DNA of 64,000 nucleotides from positions 111,572 through 175,571 of the forward strand of contig CAJXXZ010000001.1 in NCBI GenBank assembly GCA_913063285.1. The letters run 5' to 3'. Of this stretch, positions 1-9,598 are shown in pieces. The notes under the pieces are model-generated. The model worked only from the letters and a program-made list of their open reading frames with translations. It ran no database searches and was not told the DNA's origin. Position 1 is the stretch's first letter; the number at the start of each line of letters is the position of its first letter. The DNA comes from an uncultured bacterium (lineage in GTDB: Bacteria > Pseudomonadota > Alphaproteobacteria > CAJXXZ01 > 1604HC). The position numbers were made by a program, and so were the translations under genes.

Positions 1-902
1 GAGGCTGGACTGTAACGAGAGTTTTGACGGAGCCAACTGCAGCTTTATTAGCACTTCATCATCAAAAAAATCTAAAAAATGGCATTTATGGCGTTTATGA
101 TCTTGGAGGAGGTACATTTGATTTTTCTGTTGTAAAAATTTATAACGAAATATGTCATGTTTTATCTACATCTGGAGATACTCAGCTTGGAGGAAACACA
201 TTTGATATTGAGTTACAAAAACATCATTCTTATACTATACAAAAAATACAAAAATTACGCGAAAATGAGAAATTACAAGTTCAAAATGCACAATTTATCA
301 CATCACAAACTGTAGTAATAATGAATAAAGCTTTAGCTGATGCGAATATATCTATTTGCGATCTTCATGGCATTATATTAACTGGAGGAGCTTCACAAAT
401 TCAGTGTATACAAGATACTGTAAAATCATTGCATTCAAATATAATATATGGTGATGCGATGAAAAATGTGGCATATGGTGCAGCGCTTCAGTCTCATAAA
501 TTATTACATTCTGCTGAACATTTGCTACTAGATGCCACGCCTTTATCAATTGGAATAGAATCATTAAATCAAGAAATTGAATGGATGATTACCAAAAATA
601 CGGTAATTCCAACATTTGCAACACAAATATTTACTCGTGCACATCCACAACAAACATCGATCAAATTTAATATAGTACAAGGTGAAGAAGCATTACTTTG
701 CAAATGTATTTCTTTAGGAAAATTTGAGATTCCCATTCAACCAGGTGATGTTTCAATTGAAGTTAAATTTCTTGTAGATGAAAATAATATGTTATCTGTT
801 ACTGCGACAAATCTTGATGATGGTAAAAAATATACTTTGTTAGCTTCTATTACAAAACCTTTAACATTGAAAAAAATCTTCTCTTTGCAACAAAATTCTT
901 AA
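1..902 (+). CDS. hscA: Fe-S cluster chaperone HscA (Hsp70 family), 5' end outside window
   Basis: The frame is open from the window edge (first full codon at position 3), so the annotated gene is the C-terminal part only. Visible Hsp70 parts are the LTEPTAA segment, the phosphate loop DLGGGTFDFS, the GGAS nucleotide-binding turn, and the AYGAALQ helix, followed by the interdomain linker LLLDATPLSIG and a beta-type substrate-binding domain. HscA transfers Fe-S clusters from the IscU scaffold with HscB in the cytoplasm. The LLLD-PLS linker and the lineage favour HscA over DnaK. The protein stops about 125 residues after the linker, right after the substrate-binding beta sandwich, so the helical lid usual in Hsp70 is absent. 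No partner isc gene is visible here. Confidence 0.88.
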   Translation, partial: GWTVTRVLTEPTAALLALHHQKNLKNGIYGVYDLGGGTFDFSVVKIYNEICHVLSTSGDTQLGGNTFDIELQKHHSYTIQKIQKLRENEKLQVQNAQFITSQTVVIMNKALADANISICDLHGIILTGGASQIQCIQDTVKSLHSNIIYGDAMKNVAYGAALQSHKLLHSAEHLLLDATPLSIGIESLNQEIEWMITKNTVIPTFATQIFTRAHPQQTSIKFNIVQGEEALLCKCISLGKFEIPIQPGDVSIEVKFLVDENNMLSVTATNLDDGKKYTLLASITKPLTLKKIFSLQQNS

Positions 903-1068
903 ATTAGTAAATGAAATTATTGATCAAAGTAAGTGCATTTAAAAATATACTAAAAATATTATAAATAATATTGTTATGCAATATTTGAAAATCAAGTAAA
1001 TAAACATAGTTACTCTAAAGATTGTATCTATATAAGATCATTTTATAAAAAAAGCGTGTTTAATTAAT

Positions 1069-1344
1069 TTATATAAATGTAAAGTTGAAAATTATAGGTT
1101 TGCTCACATACATATTCTCTCTGTTCGCCTTCTTGCTCTCATACATATTCTGTCTGTTCGCCTTCTTGCTCACATACATATTCTGTCTGTTCGCTTTCTT
1201 GCTCTCATACATATTCTGTCTGTTCGCCTTCTTACTCACATACATATTCTGTCTGTTCGCCTTCTTGCTCACATATATATTCTGTCTGTTCGCTTTCTTG
1301 CTCTCATACATACTCTGTCTGTTCGCTTTCTTGCTCTCATACAT
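1069..1344 (-). CDS. Possible small basic repeat protein encoded by the minisatellite
   Basis: A 91-residue frame on the strand of the neighbouring ddl gene consists almost wholly of seven to eight copies of an 11-residue unit, SKKANRQNMYV or SKKANRQNMYE, then a short hydrophobic end. It starts at an ATG inside the array and has no convincing ribosome binding site. The opposite strand is equally open and longer (1085-1573), reading as a hydrophobic repeat, so openness alone proves nothing. If real, the product is a very basic low-complexity peptide lying downstream of ddl. I do not recognise it; it may be only a non-coding repeat. Confidence 0.2.
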   Translation of the reverse strand: MYESKKANRQSMYESKKANRQNIYVSKKANRQNMYVSKKANRQNMYESKKANRQNMYVSKKANRQNMYESKKANRENMYVSKPIIFNFTFI

Positions 1345-1352
1345 ACTCTGTA
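1103..1352. repeat. 33-bp minisatellite, seven full copies plus a partial
   Basis: Seven consecutive 33-bp units start at 1103, 1136, 1169, 1202, 1235, 1268 and 1301, with a partial eighth from 1334. Units differ by a few substitutions (CTCACATA or CTCTCATA starts, CGCC or CGCT inside). The unit is distinctly richer in G+C than its surroundings. Because 33 is a multiple of three, the array is open on both strands: on the minus strand it reads as an 11-residue unit built around SKKANRQNMY, on the plus strand as a hydrophobic unit with YIFCLFAFLL. It fills much of the 558-bp gap between hscA and ddl. Confidence 0.95.
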
Positions 1353-1460
1353 TTATTCCCTTGCATGTATTAAAATTTTTTTCTAATACATTGTTTAAAT
1401 TAATAAAAATGAATCATAAATCTACTTCAAATATTTTCAAACACAATATTATTATAAATT

Positions 1461-2327
1461 TTACACCTGTATACCAATGTATGTTAACATTTCACGTACA
1501 ACATTTGTCAAGTCAATGTTATTTAATTCACAAATTTTTGGAAATAAAGAGTGTGATGTCATACCAGGTATAGTATTTAACTCTAGAAAATATGGAATAT
1601 CATTATGTATTATCCAGTCTAATCGAGTAATTCCACTACATTGCATTTTTCTGTGAGTTGCTAATGACATCTTTTGAAGATTGATCCATACATCTTTTTT
1701 TAATACATCTTGAGCATTTATTAATTTTGTATTTAGCTTATACTTTGCTTCGTAGTCAAAAAATGTTTTTAAAGATTGAATTACTAATCCACCTACACAT
1801 TGATCATTCCAAATGCCAACTGTCACTTCTGTACCAGTAATGTACTCCTCAATCATATATTTATCATTTACATATGCCAGTTTTTCAGCTTTTGAATTAA
1901 CTAGATAAATATTATTACTTGATCCATCTTGAACTGGACGTATTATATGAGGAAAAATATTTAGCAAATTATAATTTTGCGCTGAACATAATTCTTTAGG
2001 ATATTGTATTTTTAATTTTGCGGCTAATTGTTTTGATAATTTTTTATTCCATGATATTTCACAGGCTTTTTGACTTGATCCATAGTATGCAAGATTTAAT
2101 TTCTCACACAAACTTGATGCTTGACCATCTTCACCCCAGATACCATGTACCATGTTGATTACGGGTAATTGCAAATTTCGCAATTCATTTTCTATATCAC
2201 AATCTGCAGGATTTAGTAAAATGAAATTTACATTTAGCTTTTGTAAAACTTTTCCTATAAACTTTGCACTATCATTAGATGGAATTACTTCACTGTATCC
2301 ACCTTGTAATAAAACACATTGCTTCAT
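1461..2327 (-). CDS. ddl: D-alanine--D-alanine ligase
   Basis: This 288-residue ATP-grasp enzyme joins two D-Ala to make the dipeptide used for the peptidoglycan stem. The sequence shows HGIWGEDG near residue 61 (family HG-GEDG), RPVQDGSSNN near 130 (the K/R-P-GSS ATP loop), a YMIEEYITGTEVTVG segment, and the C-terminal metal-binding block FLELNTIPGMTSHSL. It is slightly shorter than typical Ddl (about 305 residues) but all key blocks are present. It lies 5 bp downstream of an MFS transporter and closes a three-gene minus-strand run. Together with murC at 45648-47075 it argues that this organism still makes some peptidoglycan precursor. Confidence 0.93.
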   Translation of the reverse strand: MKQCVLLQGGYSEVIPSNDSAKFIGKVLQKLNVNFILLNPADCDIENELRNLQLPVINMVHGIWGEDGQASSLCEKLNLAYYGSSQKACEISWNKKLSKQLAAKLKIQYPKELCSAQNYNLLNIFPHIIRPVQDGSSNNIYLVNSKAEKLAYVNDKYMIEEYITGTEVTVGIWNDQCVGGLVIQSLKTFFDYEAKYKLNTKLINAQDVLKKDVWINLQKMSLATHRKMQCSGITRLDWIIHNDIPYFLELNTIPGMTSHSLFPKICELNNIDLTNVVREMLTYIGIQV

Positions 2328-2332
2328 TGATA

Positions 2333-3529
2333 TTATTTACACTCCTGTGTTAAATAAGATTTTTCATAATATCTAAACATAGCTAAAGAAAACAATATAA
2401 TCACTGAACATACCATTAGATAGCAAATGAAAACAAGGTGAGTTACAGGCATTATACCTGAAATATACGTCAAAAATACACCTCCTATCAATTCAGCTAA
2501 TCCAAGTAAACTTGCAGCACTACTAGCTTGAGGAATTAGACGTAATGTAAAAGATGCAGAAGCTAAACTAATTATATTAAATAGCAACATAAATATTCCC
2601 AAATACATTATATAAAAGAAGTAGTTAATTGAGTATAACAAATGATGAAATGCACATATGATGCTAAGAGTGAAACAAATAATTGAACTACGATATATTA
2701 ATTTATCCAAAGAAACATATGCTACTAATCCACCAACCACCGTCATTCCAATTGTACTTACTAATGAAACACTTGTGATATTTATAGATATAATTTCATC
2801 AGGAATATCATATAATCTAGTTAGTAAATGTGGCATCCATGCAAAAAATAGTGTAGAACTTCCTTCACTAAATGCTGCAATGATTAATAAAGGATACACT
2901 CCAACACATGATACTGCATCACGGTATTGCAATATAACATTATTAAGAGATTGAGAAAATGGTATTACAACACTTCCTTCATCTCTTAATTTATCAACAA
3001 ACATCCATAATGTTACAAAAAACATACTTGAAATTAAACAAGCAAGAAATATAAATGAGTATCTCCACGCCTGAATTCCTATTAAGTTTGCAAATAATGG
3101 AACAATGGTTTCTGCCATAGTAGCAGCAAGATTCATTCTTGCTAATTTTCTCACCAAATCTTCAGAACTATTACAAGAATTTGCATATAGAGTCTGTACG
3201 ATCATATTTCCAGCAGCAGCTCCGATACCTTGAATAAATTTTAAAAAGGTGAAAATTTCAACACTATTAGAATAAGCCATGCATATACAAGTTACAATTA
3301 ACATCATCTGATTTAGTAATAAACTACGAAATATACCATAACATTCAATCAAAACTTTCCACAATATATATCCAATAGCAAAACCAGCTAAATATGCAGC
3401 AACAGTATTATTTATAGAGTATTTATTTGTTGCAAAATACTTCATCATTACTGATATGTAAGGTATGTATATGGATGATATTATTTCGTCATAGGAAGCA
3501 ATGCATAATAATAGAGTTTCATACAACAT
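2333..3529 (-). CDS. MFS transporter, Bcr/CflA-like (copy 1)
   Basis: A 398-residue polytopic membrane protein with about twelve hydrophobic segments. The N-terminal SIYIPYISVMMKYF stretch followed by AAYLAGFAIGYILWKVLIE resembles the start of Bcr/CflA-type drug or metabolite MFS transporters (the YLPALP and GFALGQL-GPLSD pattern), though the usual motif A basic residues are weak. It is paralogous to the next gene upstream (3596-4771), with matching length and topology, and is followed 5 bp later by ddl. Transporters of this type are common in intracellular alphaproteobacteria for metabolite exchange; the substrate cannot be read from the sequence. Confidence 0.75.
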   Translation of the reverse strand: MLYETLLLCIASYDEIISSIYIPYISVMMKYFATNKYSINNTVAAYLAGFAIGYILWKVLIECYGIFRSLLLNQMMLIVTCICMAYSNSVEIFTFLKFIQGIGAAAGNMIVQTLYANSCNSSEDLVRKLARMNLAATMAETIVPLFANLIGIQAWRYSFIFLACLISSMFFVTLWMFVDKLRDEGSVVIPFSQSLNNVILQYRDAVSCVGVYPLLIIAAFSEGSSTLFFAWMPHLLTRLYDIPDEIISINITSVSLVSTIGMTVVGGLVAYVSLDKLIYRSSIICFTLSIICAFHHLLYSINYFFYIMYLGIFMLLFNIISLASASFTLRLIPQASSAASLLGLAELIGGVFLTYISGIMPVTHLVFICYLMVCSVIILFSLAMFRYYEKSYLTQECK

Positions 3530-3595
3530 ATTTGCTCATTACCATATAATATTATCATTCACTGAATAAAAAGTAAATTTATTAATGCAATATTT

Positions 3596-4771
3596 TTATA
3601 CATCATTAACAACTAAATAAACATATATCATAAAAACTGCTAAAAATAATAATACTAAAGAAAAAGTAAAAGAAGTTATATTATTTACTGAGAAAAAACT
3701 AGATACTAAAGTCATTAAACTTCCGACAACAACCTCTGATACTCCTATAAAAGTAGATAGATAGTTTGATGCTGTCGTATATTGTAGAACACACACATTT
3801 GAACAAAAAGCAATTACTAATAGTGATGAAATTAAAATAGAAACAAACCATATAGTTATTACATAATGTAATGGATGAAAATTGTATGATATCAAAAATA
3901 AAAGTACAGAAAAAAACCAATATTGCACTAAATTATAATTTAATAGTTTTTGTAATGAAGTTTTTTTACTTAAAATTATATTAATATATAATAGTATTGC
4001 AACATTACTCATAATAATAAACATTGTTGAAGAAAAAGCATAGGGAAAGATTTTATAATATTTACTAATTAATATAGTCAATAATGCACTAATAACTCCA
4101 ATCGCACCTTCAGACAATGAATTTGCTAAAGTAAATTTACTAGTTAAATGGTCATAAAAAAATTGTTTATAATATGTTATAAATGAAAGATATTGTGTTG
4201 TATCATCAGGTACATCTCTTAAATATCTGAGAGCTAAAATAAAAGTTAGTAAAACATAGACAAGCTGAAAAACAAATATTCCTTTCCAACCAACTATTAA
4301 TTTTTTTCCTATAATACTACCAATAAAAGGTGCAGTTGCTAAAATTACAACTCTTAAAAGCATAATATTTCCAATTGCCATTTGCAATTCAACATCATTT
4401 AAAAATTGTTTAAAAAGATTAGTATACACAATTCTACTAGCAGAAATAGCAAATCCCTGTATAAAACGAAAGATACAAAACCAGAAAGATGTTGTAACTC
4501 TCATATTTCCAATTAATGCACATATTAGTATTAATTGTGATAGATATAAGGCTTTTACACTATCATAATTTTGAATAAATAATCCCCAACATATATAACC
4601 AAATGATGCTCCATATAAAAATAGAGTAAATTCCATTCCTGCACTTGTAGTAAATGTATTATGAATTACTTGTATATTTGGTAGATATAAAAATATAGAT
4701 AAAGGAGTATATAACGATATCATATACATTACAAAATATTGCATTCTACTAAGCACAATACAGAATTTCAT
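3596..4771 (-). CDS. MFS transporter, Bcr/CflA-like (copy 2)
   Basis: A 391-residue membrane protein with about twelve hydrophobic segments, positioned 66 bp upstream of its paralogue. The region FTLFLYGASFGYICWGLFIQ aligns with AAYLAGFAIGYILWK of copy 1, and RFIQGFAISASRIVYTNLFK with the matching KFIQGIGAAAGNMIVQTL, which supports tandem duplication followed by strong divergence. Two diverged copies kept side by side suggest different substrates. It is the first gene of the MFS-MFS-ddl run. The 94-bp gap to glyA is divergent and would hold both promoters. Confidence 0.72.
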   Translation of the reverse strand: MKFCIVLSRMQYFVMYMISLYTPLSIFLYLPNIQVIHNTFTTSAGMEFTLFLYGASFGYICWGLFIQNYDSVKALYLSQLILICALIGNMRVTTSFWFCIFRFIQGFAISASRIVYTNLFKQFLNDVELQMAIGNIMLLRVVILATAPFIGSIIGKKLIVGWKGIFVFQLVYVLLTFILALRYLRDVPDDTTQYLSFITYYKQFFYDHLTSKFTLANSLSEGAIGVISALLTILISKYYKIFPYAFSSTMFIIMSNVAILLYINIILSKKTSLQKLLNYNLVQYWFFSVLLFLISYNFHPLHYVITIWFVSILISSLLVIAFCSNVCVLQYTTASNYLSTFIGVSEVVVGSLMTLVSSFFSVNNITSFTFSLVLLFLAVFMIYVYLVVNDV

Positions 4772-4865
4772 AAAATTTTTAAATTTTTGTATACTATATC
4801 AAATATATTTTTTAAATTGAAAATTATATTGCTCAAATTTATTCAATAAATTATAATATAATAGT

Positions 4866-6059
4866 ATGTCAAACATTAAACAGTTATTAAATCTAGAAAA
4901 TGCAAGACAGTTCTCCACAATTTCACTAATTGCTTCTGAAAATCATTCATCTAATGATGTTAGACAAGCACTAAGTTCTAGATTGACAGATAAATATGCT
5001 GAAGGATATCCAAATCGACGCTACTATGCAGGTTGCTCACTATCTGATCAAATTGAATTATATGCTCAGCAACAAGTCTGTAAATTATTTCAAGCAAAAT
5101 GGGCTAATGTTCAACCACATTCTGGTTCTCAAGCAAATCAAGCAGTGTATTTAGCTCTATTAAATGGTAATGATACTATTCTTGGTCTTTCACTATCTCA
5201 TGGAGGTCATCTAACTCATGGCTTTCATGCAAATTCATCTGGAAAATTATATAATGGCGAGCATTACATGTTAAAGAATGAATTACTTGATATGAATGAT
5301 ATTGAGAAAATTGCAATAAAATGCAAACCAAAATTAATTATTGCAGGTGCTTCTGCTTACTCTCGTATTATTGATTGGCAAGCATTTTCAAACATAGCAA
5401 AAAAAGTAGGTGCATATCTTTTAGCTGATGTTGCACATTATGCCGGTCTAATAGCAGGTAAAGCATATCCAAATCCTATTCAATATGCTGATGTAGTTAC
5501 ATTTACTACACATAAAACTTTGAGAGGTCCTCGTGGTGGATGTATTCTAGGTACATGTGATAAAATAAGAAAAAAAATTGATTCAGCTATTTTTCCTGGT
5601 ACACAAGGAGGTCCATTTATGAATAATATTGCTGCAAAGGCAATTTGCTTTGAAGAAGCTCTATCATTAAATTTTCAAAAATATGCATCACAAGTAATCT
5701 TAAATGCAAAAGCTATGGTATCGGTTTTTAAAAAAAATAACATTCGAATCATTAGTCGTGACACAGATTGTCATTTGATTAATTTAGATTTGACTAATAT
5801 AAATATTTCTGGAGCTGAAGCCGAAGCTAAATTAGAAAAAGTTGGTATTATTACAAATAAAGAATTAATTCCAAATGATTCACTACCTGCAAATCAGACA
5901 TCTGGATTACGTTTAGGTACTGCTGCAATCACAACTAGAGGAATGTTAGAAAAACAGTCAATTGAAATTGCTGAATACATAATTTCTGTGTTAAAAAATG
6001 ATAAATATGATGTAAATTATGTTGATAAACTATGTAAACAGTTTCCTCTTGTAAATTAA
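4866..6059 (+). CDS. glyA: Serine hydroxymethyltransferase
   Basis: This PLP enzyme interconverts serine and glycine and charges tetrahydrofolate with a one-carbon unit. Diagnostic parts are the N-terminal LIASENHSS block, the YPNRRYYAGC block, HSGSQANQAVYLALL, the LSHGGHLTHG block, the PLP lysine in TFTTHKTLRGPRGG near residue 218, and FPGTQGGPFMNNIAAKA. The protein has 397 residues, 20 to 30 shorter than usual, with loss mainly at the C-terminus. It stands alone on the plus strand, followed by a long empty spacer. Confidence 0.97.
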   Translation: MSNIKQLLNLENARQFSTISLIASENHSSNDVRQALSSRLTDKYAEGYPNRRYYAGCSLSDQIELYAQQQVCKLFQAKWANVQPHSGSQANQAVYLALLNGNDTILGLSLSHGGHLTHGFHANSSGKLYNGEHYMLKNELLDMNDIEKIAIKCKPKLIIAGASAYSRIIDWQAFSNIAKKVGAYLLADVAHYAGLIAGKAYPNPIQYADVVTFTTHKTLRGPRGGCILGTCDKIRKKIDSAIFPGTQGGPFMNNIAAKAICFEEALSLNFQKYASQVILNAKAMVSVFKKNNIRIISRDTDCHLINLDLTNINISGAEAEAKLEKVGIITNKELIPNDSLPANQTSGLRLGTAAITTRGMLEKQSIEIAEYIISVLKNDKYDVNYVDKLCKQFPLVN

Positions 6060-7721
6060 TTAGGTAATGAAACAAATAAATGAAAATTTATATCAATTCT
6101 GGCTATTTAATCTAAGTAACAACTTTAGATATGTTAAGACTAAATGTAAAGTCAATATATAAAATTCAAGTTACAAGTAAAAATAGTCAGTATATTAAAA
6201 AAGTATATAAAATTATAATTTTTATTCATATCATAAAAATATCTTTATTAGAAATTTTTATTTGTAAATTTTTTAATTTAAATAATGAAAATTTATGTTA
6301 AGAATTTATCAACATTTATTCTCATCAATAAAATTACAAACAAAACTTTGTATCAAGTAAAAATATAAAGTTTAATTTATTTATAAAAATAATATTATTC
6401 ATATCTCACAAATTTTATGAGTAATAATGTATATTATAGAGTGAATTATATGATTATTATATGTAAACTTTTTATCTATTAATATATGATTAATATAAAG
6501 AGTAATATATTAAATATAGAAAATTTGCTTATTTGAAAATAAATATGAACTTGATATAAAAAAATAATTTTAGATAAATATAGTTTTAAATTTATTAATC
6601 ATCATTATTCATCACAATATTGAATGTCTAAATATTTTTTATTACCAAGCAAATAAGGTTTATTAATACTTAACTTTAATAATTTATCTTAATATTAAGA
6701 TTAGTAAAAATTTTCATATTATATATAACTTTATATAATCAGTGTGTTTTATATTATTTTGATATCATGTAATATGAATTTTTTAGTAAAAAATATTGTA
6801 ATCTAAAAATCAATTAATGATTTATTTTAATTTAATTTATATAAGTAAAAATCATAGAAAATTTAAGTACATCAGATTGATATTATAAGCATTAATGATA
6901 AAATAAGATTATAATTTTACAATATAATTATTATAGGTTAATTTAATATTTAGTAAGTACATCAAACTTTCATTAAGAAAAAAATTACGTAAATTCAATT
7001 TATGATAAATATTCAAGTTCTATTAAATTATATAAGATGTTTTTCATAAAGAAATGTACTTTTATTAGTAATTTCTTTTTATTTATAAAATAATTTTTAT
7101 TATTTAACCATAATTATAATTTATATCAAAATTTTTTTATATATAATATGTAAAACATATCATATACTACAACATTTTAAAAAATTAAAGAAAACATCAG
7201 ATTAAATATATAAAATGATTAAAATTTATAAAATTCAATCTTATTCTCATACTTATTTCTCACTATAATTCTTTTCAATATTGTATTTTTAATTGTTCAA
7301 TTAATTGCTTTAATAGTTTATTATTTATTGATAATTAAAAAGATTTTGAGCTGATTTGTAATGTATAAGATTTGACTTTTTATATGAAATTCAATCTTAA
7401 CTATATTTATTCTCTAAATAAAATATAGTATATTGATTATACTTAATTAAAAATTTCATAATGTCTTTTTAATTGCTAATGATATTAGTAAAAATCTATC
7501 TATAATTTTATAAAAAATTCAAAGATTAGAAAAAATAATCTACCTTGAACTCTTATTTAATTAAAAATAAACTATATTTTTTTGTAAGAACTAATTAGCA
7601 AAATTTAAATTTTTTCTGCAAAAGGCTCTCAACATAAATTAATTAAATTTGTGATTAATTATAGATTTATTTATTCGTAAATTCTTATCTATTTATTAAC
7701 TCATATTTTTTTATTTAAAGC
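6060..7721. other. 1.66-kb spacer without recognisable genes
   Basis: Between glyA and secY, which converge on this spacer, no frame longer than about 60 codons is present. I see no tRNA-like, rRNA-like or GC-rich segment, no IS ends and no strong tandem repeat. The DNA is extremely A/T-rich with frequent short A and T runs. It sits where adk, rpsM, rpsK, rpoA and rplQ follow secY in most alphaproteobacteria, so it may mark old rearrangement or gene loss. No gene remnant was recognised on either strand. Confidence 0.7.
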
Positions 7722-9077
7722 TCATTTCATCTTTCTTCTAACTTTAGCTTTTTGCATCTTTACGATAAAATCATCCTGAGAATAAAGAACCTCTTCTTGC
7801 ATTTTTGCAATTACCTCTAAGCTAACACCGACAATTATGAGCAAGGATGTACCACTGAGATATAATGCAGATCCTCTATTTCCTAAGATTATATCAGGTA
7901 AGATAGATACAATAGCTATGTATAGCCCTCCGAAAACTGATATTTTTGGAATAAGTTTTTCAAAGTAATCTATAGTTTTTTGACCTGGAGAATGATCATA
8001 TAAATATCCTCCACTAGCTTTTAATTCTTCGGCTACATCTTCAGGGTTAAGAACTATTGTGGAATAGATCACTGCAAACATCATAATTAAAGATGCTTTC
8101 AAAAATAAAGCAAACCATCTAGACTCCAGTAATTCGGATATCAACCAAATCGATCCAAAATATCTGGTTATTAAAAAATTTATAGCAGCTAGAGGCATAT
8201 TTGACATCATCTCACCAAAGATAGCAGGCAAAACTCCGGAAGCATTTACTTTTAATGGCATACTGCTTGGAGGCATTTTACCAGAAATCTTCATTGCTTG
8301 AGTTCTGCTATAACAAACGGGCACTAACCTATACACATTTTCCAAAATCACTATAGTTACTATCAATGTAATAACCAAACTAACTAAGACTGATACCTCA
8401 AAAACTGAAATGTTACCACTAGATCTCATTCCAAGTATATTTTGTACTGATGGAATCAAATTCGCGATAATACTGGTAAATATTATAATAGATGATCCAT
8501 TTCCGATTCCATGGGTAGATATTTGTTCTGATAACCACATTAAAAACATTGTAGAACCCGTCAGAGAGACCATAGTGCAGACTCTAAAAAACCATCCAGG
8601 ATTGAATACTGCTGATGCACCATCTGATCCAACTACATACTCTAAACTAACAGCAATTGTATACGACTGAATTAATACAAGTAAAAGTGTCAGATATCTA
8701 GTATATTGATTTAATTTAGCTCTTCCTGAAGGACCATCTTTTCTTAGTTTTTTCAGGTCTGGATATATAACTGTTAGTAGTTGTATAGCTATACTAGCAC
8801 TAATATAGGGACTCATAGCTAATGCCATAACAGATGCTCTTCCTAATGCACCTCCTGAAAACACTTCAAACATACCTAAAAATTTATAGCCTGTACTCTG
8901 TAGAAAGCTTTGCAAAACTCTTAAGTCTAATCCAGGTAAAGGAATAAATGTAGATAACCTATAAAAACATAATATAAAAAATGTGACTGTTAGTTTTCTC
9001 CATAGAGATTTTGCTCCTAAAATAGAAGATACACTAAAGTAACCGGATAACATACTTGATTTTTGAGAAGAATTCAT
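7722..9077 (-). CDS. secY: Preprotein translocase channel subunit SecY
   Basis: A 451-residue polytopic protein forming the SecYEG channel in the inner membrane. Family blocks include the N-terminal amphipathic region, FIPLPGLDL, the plug-region FSGGALGRASVMALAMSPYI, GIGNGSSIIIF in the middle, the PLKVNASGVLPAIF block and the C-terminal cytoplasmic KVRRKMK. Ten membrane segments can be traced. It directly follows rplO (no intergenic base) and ends the ribosomal cluster here, without adk or rpsM behind it. The partners secE (29220), secA (35053) and secG (38817) are also in this window. Confidence 0.97.
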   Translation of the reverse strand: MNSSQKSSMLSGYFSVSSILGAKSLWRKLTVTFFILCFYRLSTFIPLPGLDLRVLQSFLQSTGYKFLGMFEVFSGGALGRASVMALAMSPYISASIAIQLLTVIYPDLKKLRKDGPSGRAKLNQYTRYLTLLLVLIQSYTIAVSLEYVVGSDGASAVFNPGWFFRVCTMVSLTGSTMFLMWLSEQISTHGIGNGSSIIIFTSIIANLIPSVQNILGMRSSGNISVFEVSVLVSLVITLIVTIVILENVYRLVPVCYSRTQAMKISGKMPPSSMPLKVNASGVLPAIFGEMMSNMPLAAINFLITRYFGSIWLISELLESRWFALFLKASLIMMFAVIYSTIVLNPEDVAEELKASGGYLYDHSPGQKTIDYFEKLIPKISVFGGLYIAIVSILPDIILGNRGSALYLSGTSLLIIVGVSLEVIAKMQEEVLYSQDDFIVKMQKAKVRRKMK

Positions 9078-9527
9078 CTAAACAACCTCGAAACTTCCTC
9101 CATTTTGCTGAATTGAACTTTTCGCTCCTTCTGTAAATTTATTTGCAAATATACTGAGTTTAGTAATTTCACCTTTTCCTATAATATGCAGCTTTTTCCC
9201 TCTTTTCATTAGATTTAGGCTAATTAAAGTGTCTTTATCTATTTTTTGCAAACTATATTTTTGTGATAGAGCATTTAGTTGTTCAATTGAGAAAACAGAT
9301 ATTTTCTTTTTTGAGTGAGGAGATATGAATCCAATTTTTGGAAGCCTTCTGTATACATGTATTAAATCTTTTTTTCTGGTTCCTGATCTAGCATCTGCTC
9401 CTTTGTGTCCATGACCTGATGTTTTTCCTGTTCCACTACCTATACCTCTACCTATACGTTTGCGATCAACTCTATTTCGTCTTAAGGATGACTCATTCAT
9501 AATAGAAATAATAGTTTTATCAATCAT
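9078..9527 (-). CDS. rplO: Ribosomal protein L15
   Basis: Large-subunit protein recognised by KRIGRGIGSGTGKTSGHGHKG near the N-terminus and the closing GEITKLSIFANKFTEGAKSSIQ block. I place the start at Met 9527 because a GGTGG motif lies about 8 bases upstream; a further in-frame ATG at 9500 would give a length closer to the family norm but has no Shine-Dalgarno sequence. The gene for L30 (rpmD), normally between rpsE and rplO, is missing, as in many reduced alphaproteobacterial genomes. Confidence 0.95.
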   Translation of the reverse strand: MIDKTIISIMNESSLRRNRVDRKRIGRGIGSGTGKTSGHGHKGADARSGTRKKDLIHVYRRLPKIGFISPHSKKKISVFSIEQLNALSQKYSLQKIDKDTLISLNLMKRGKKLHIIGKGEITKLSIFANKFTEGAKSSIQQNGGSFEVV

Positions 9528-9598
9528 GATTACCACCATATGATATTATACTTAAATGATTTTGATTTGAATATACTTGATAGTATGATTTATATCTT

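Noticed and set aside
1085..1573. Plus-strand 162-codon hydrophobic frame over the minisatellite
   Set aside because: It is open because the 33-bp units are a multiple of three, has no ribosome site, and runs into the antisense of ddl.
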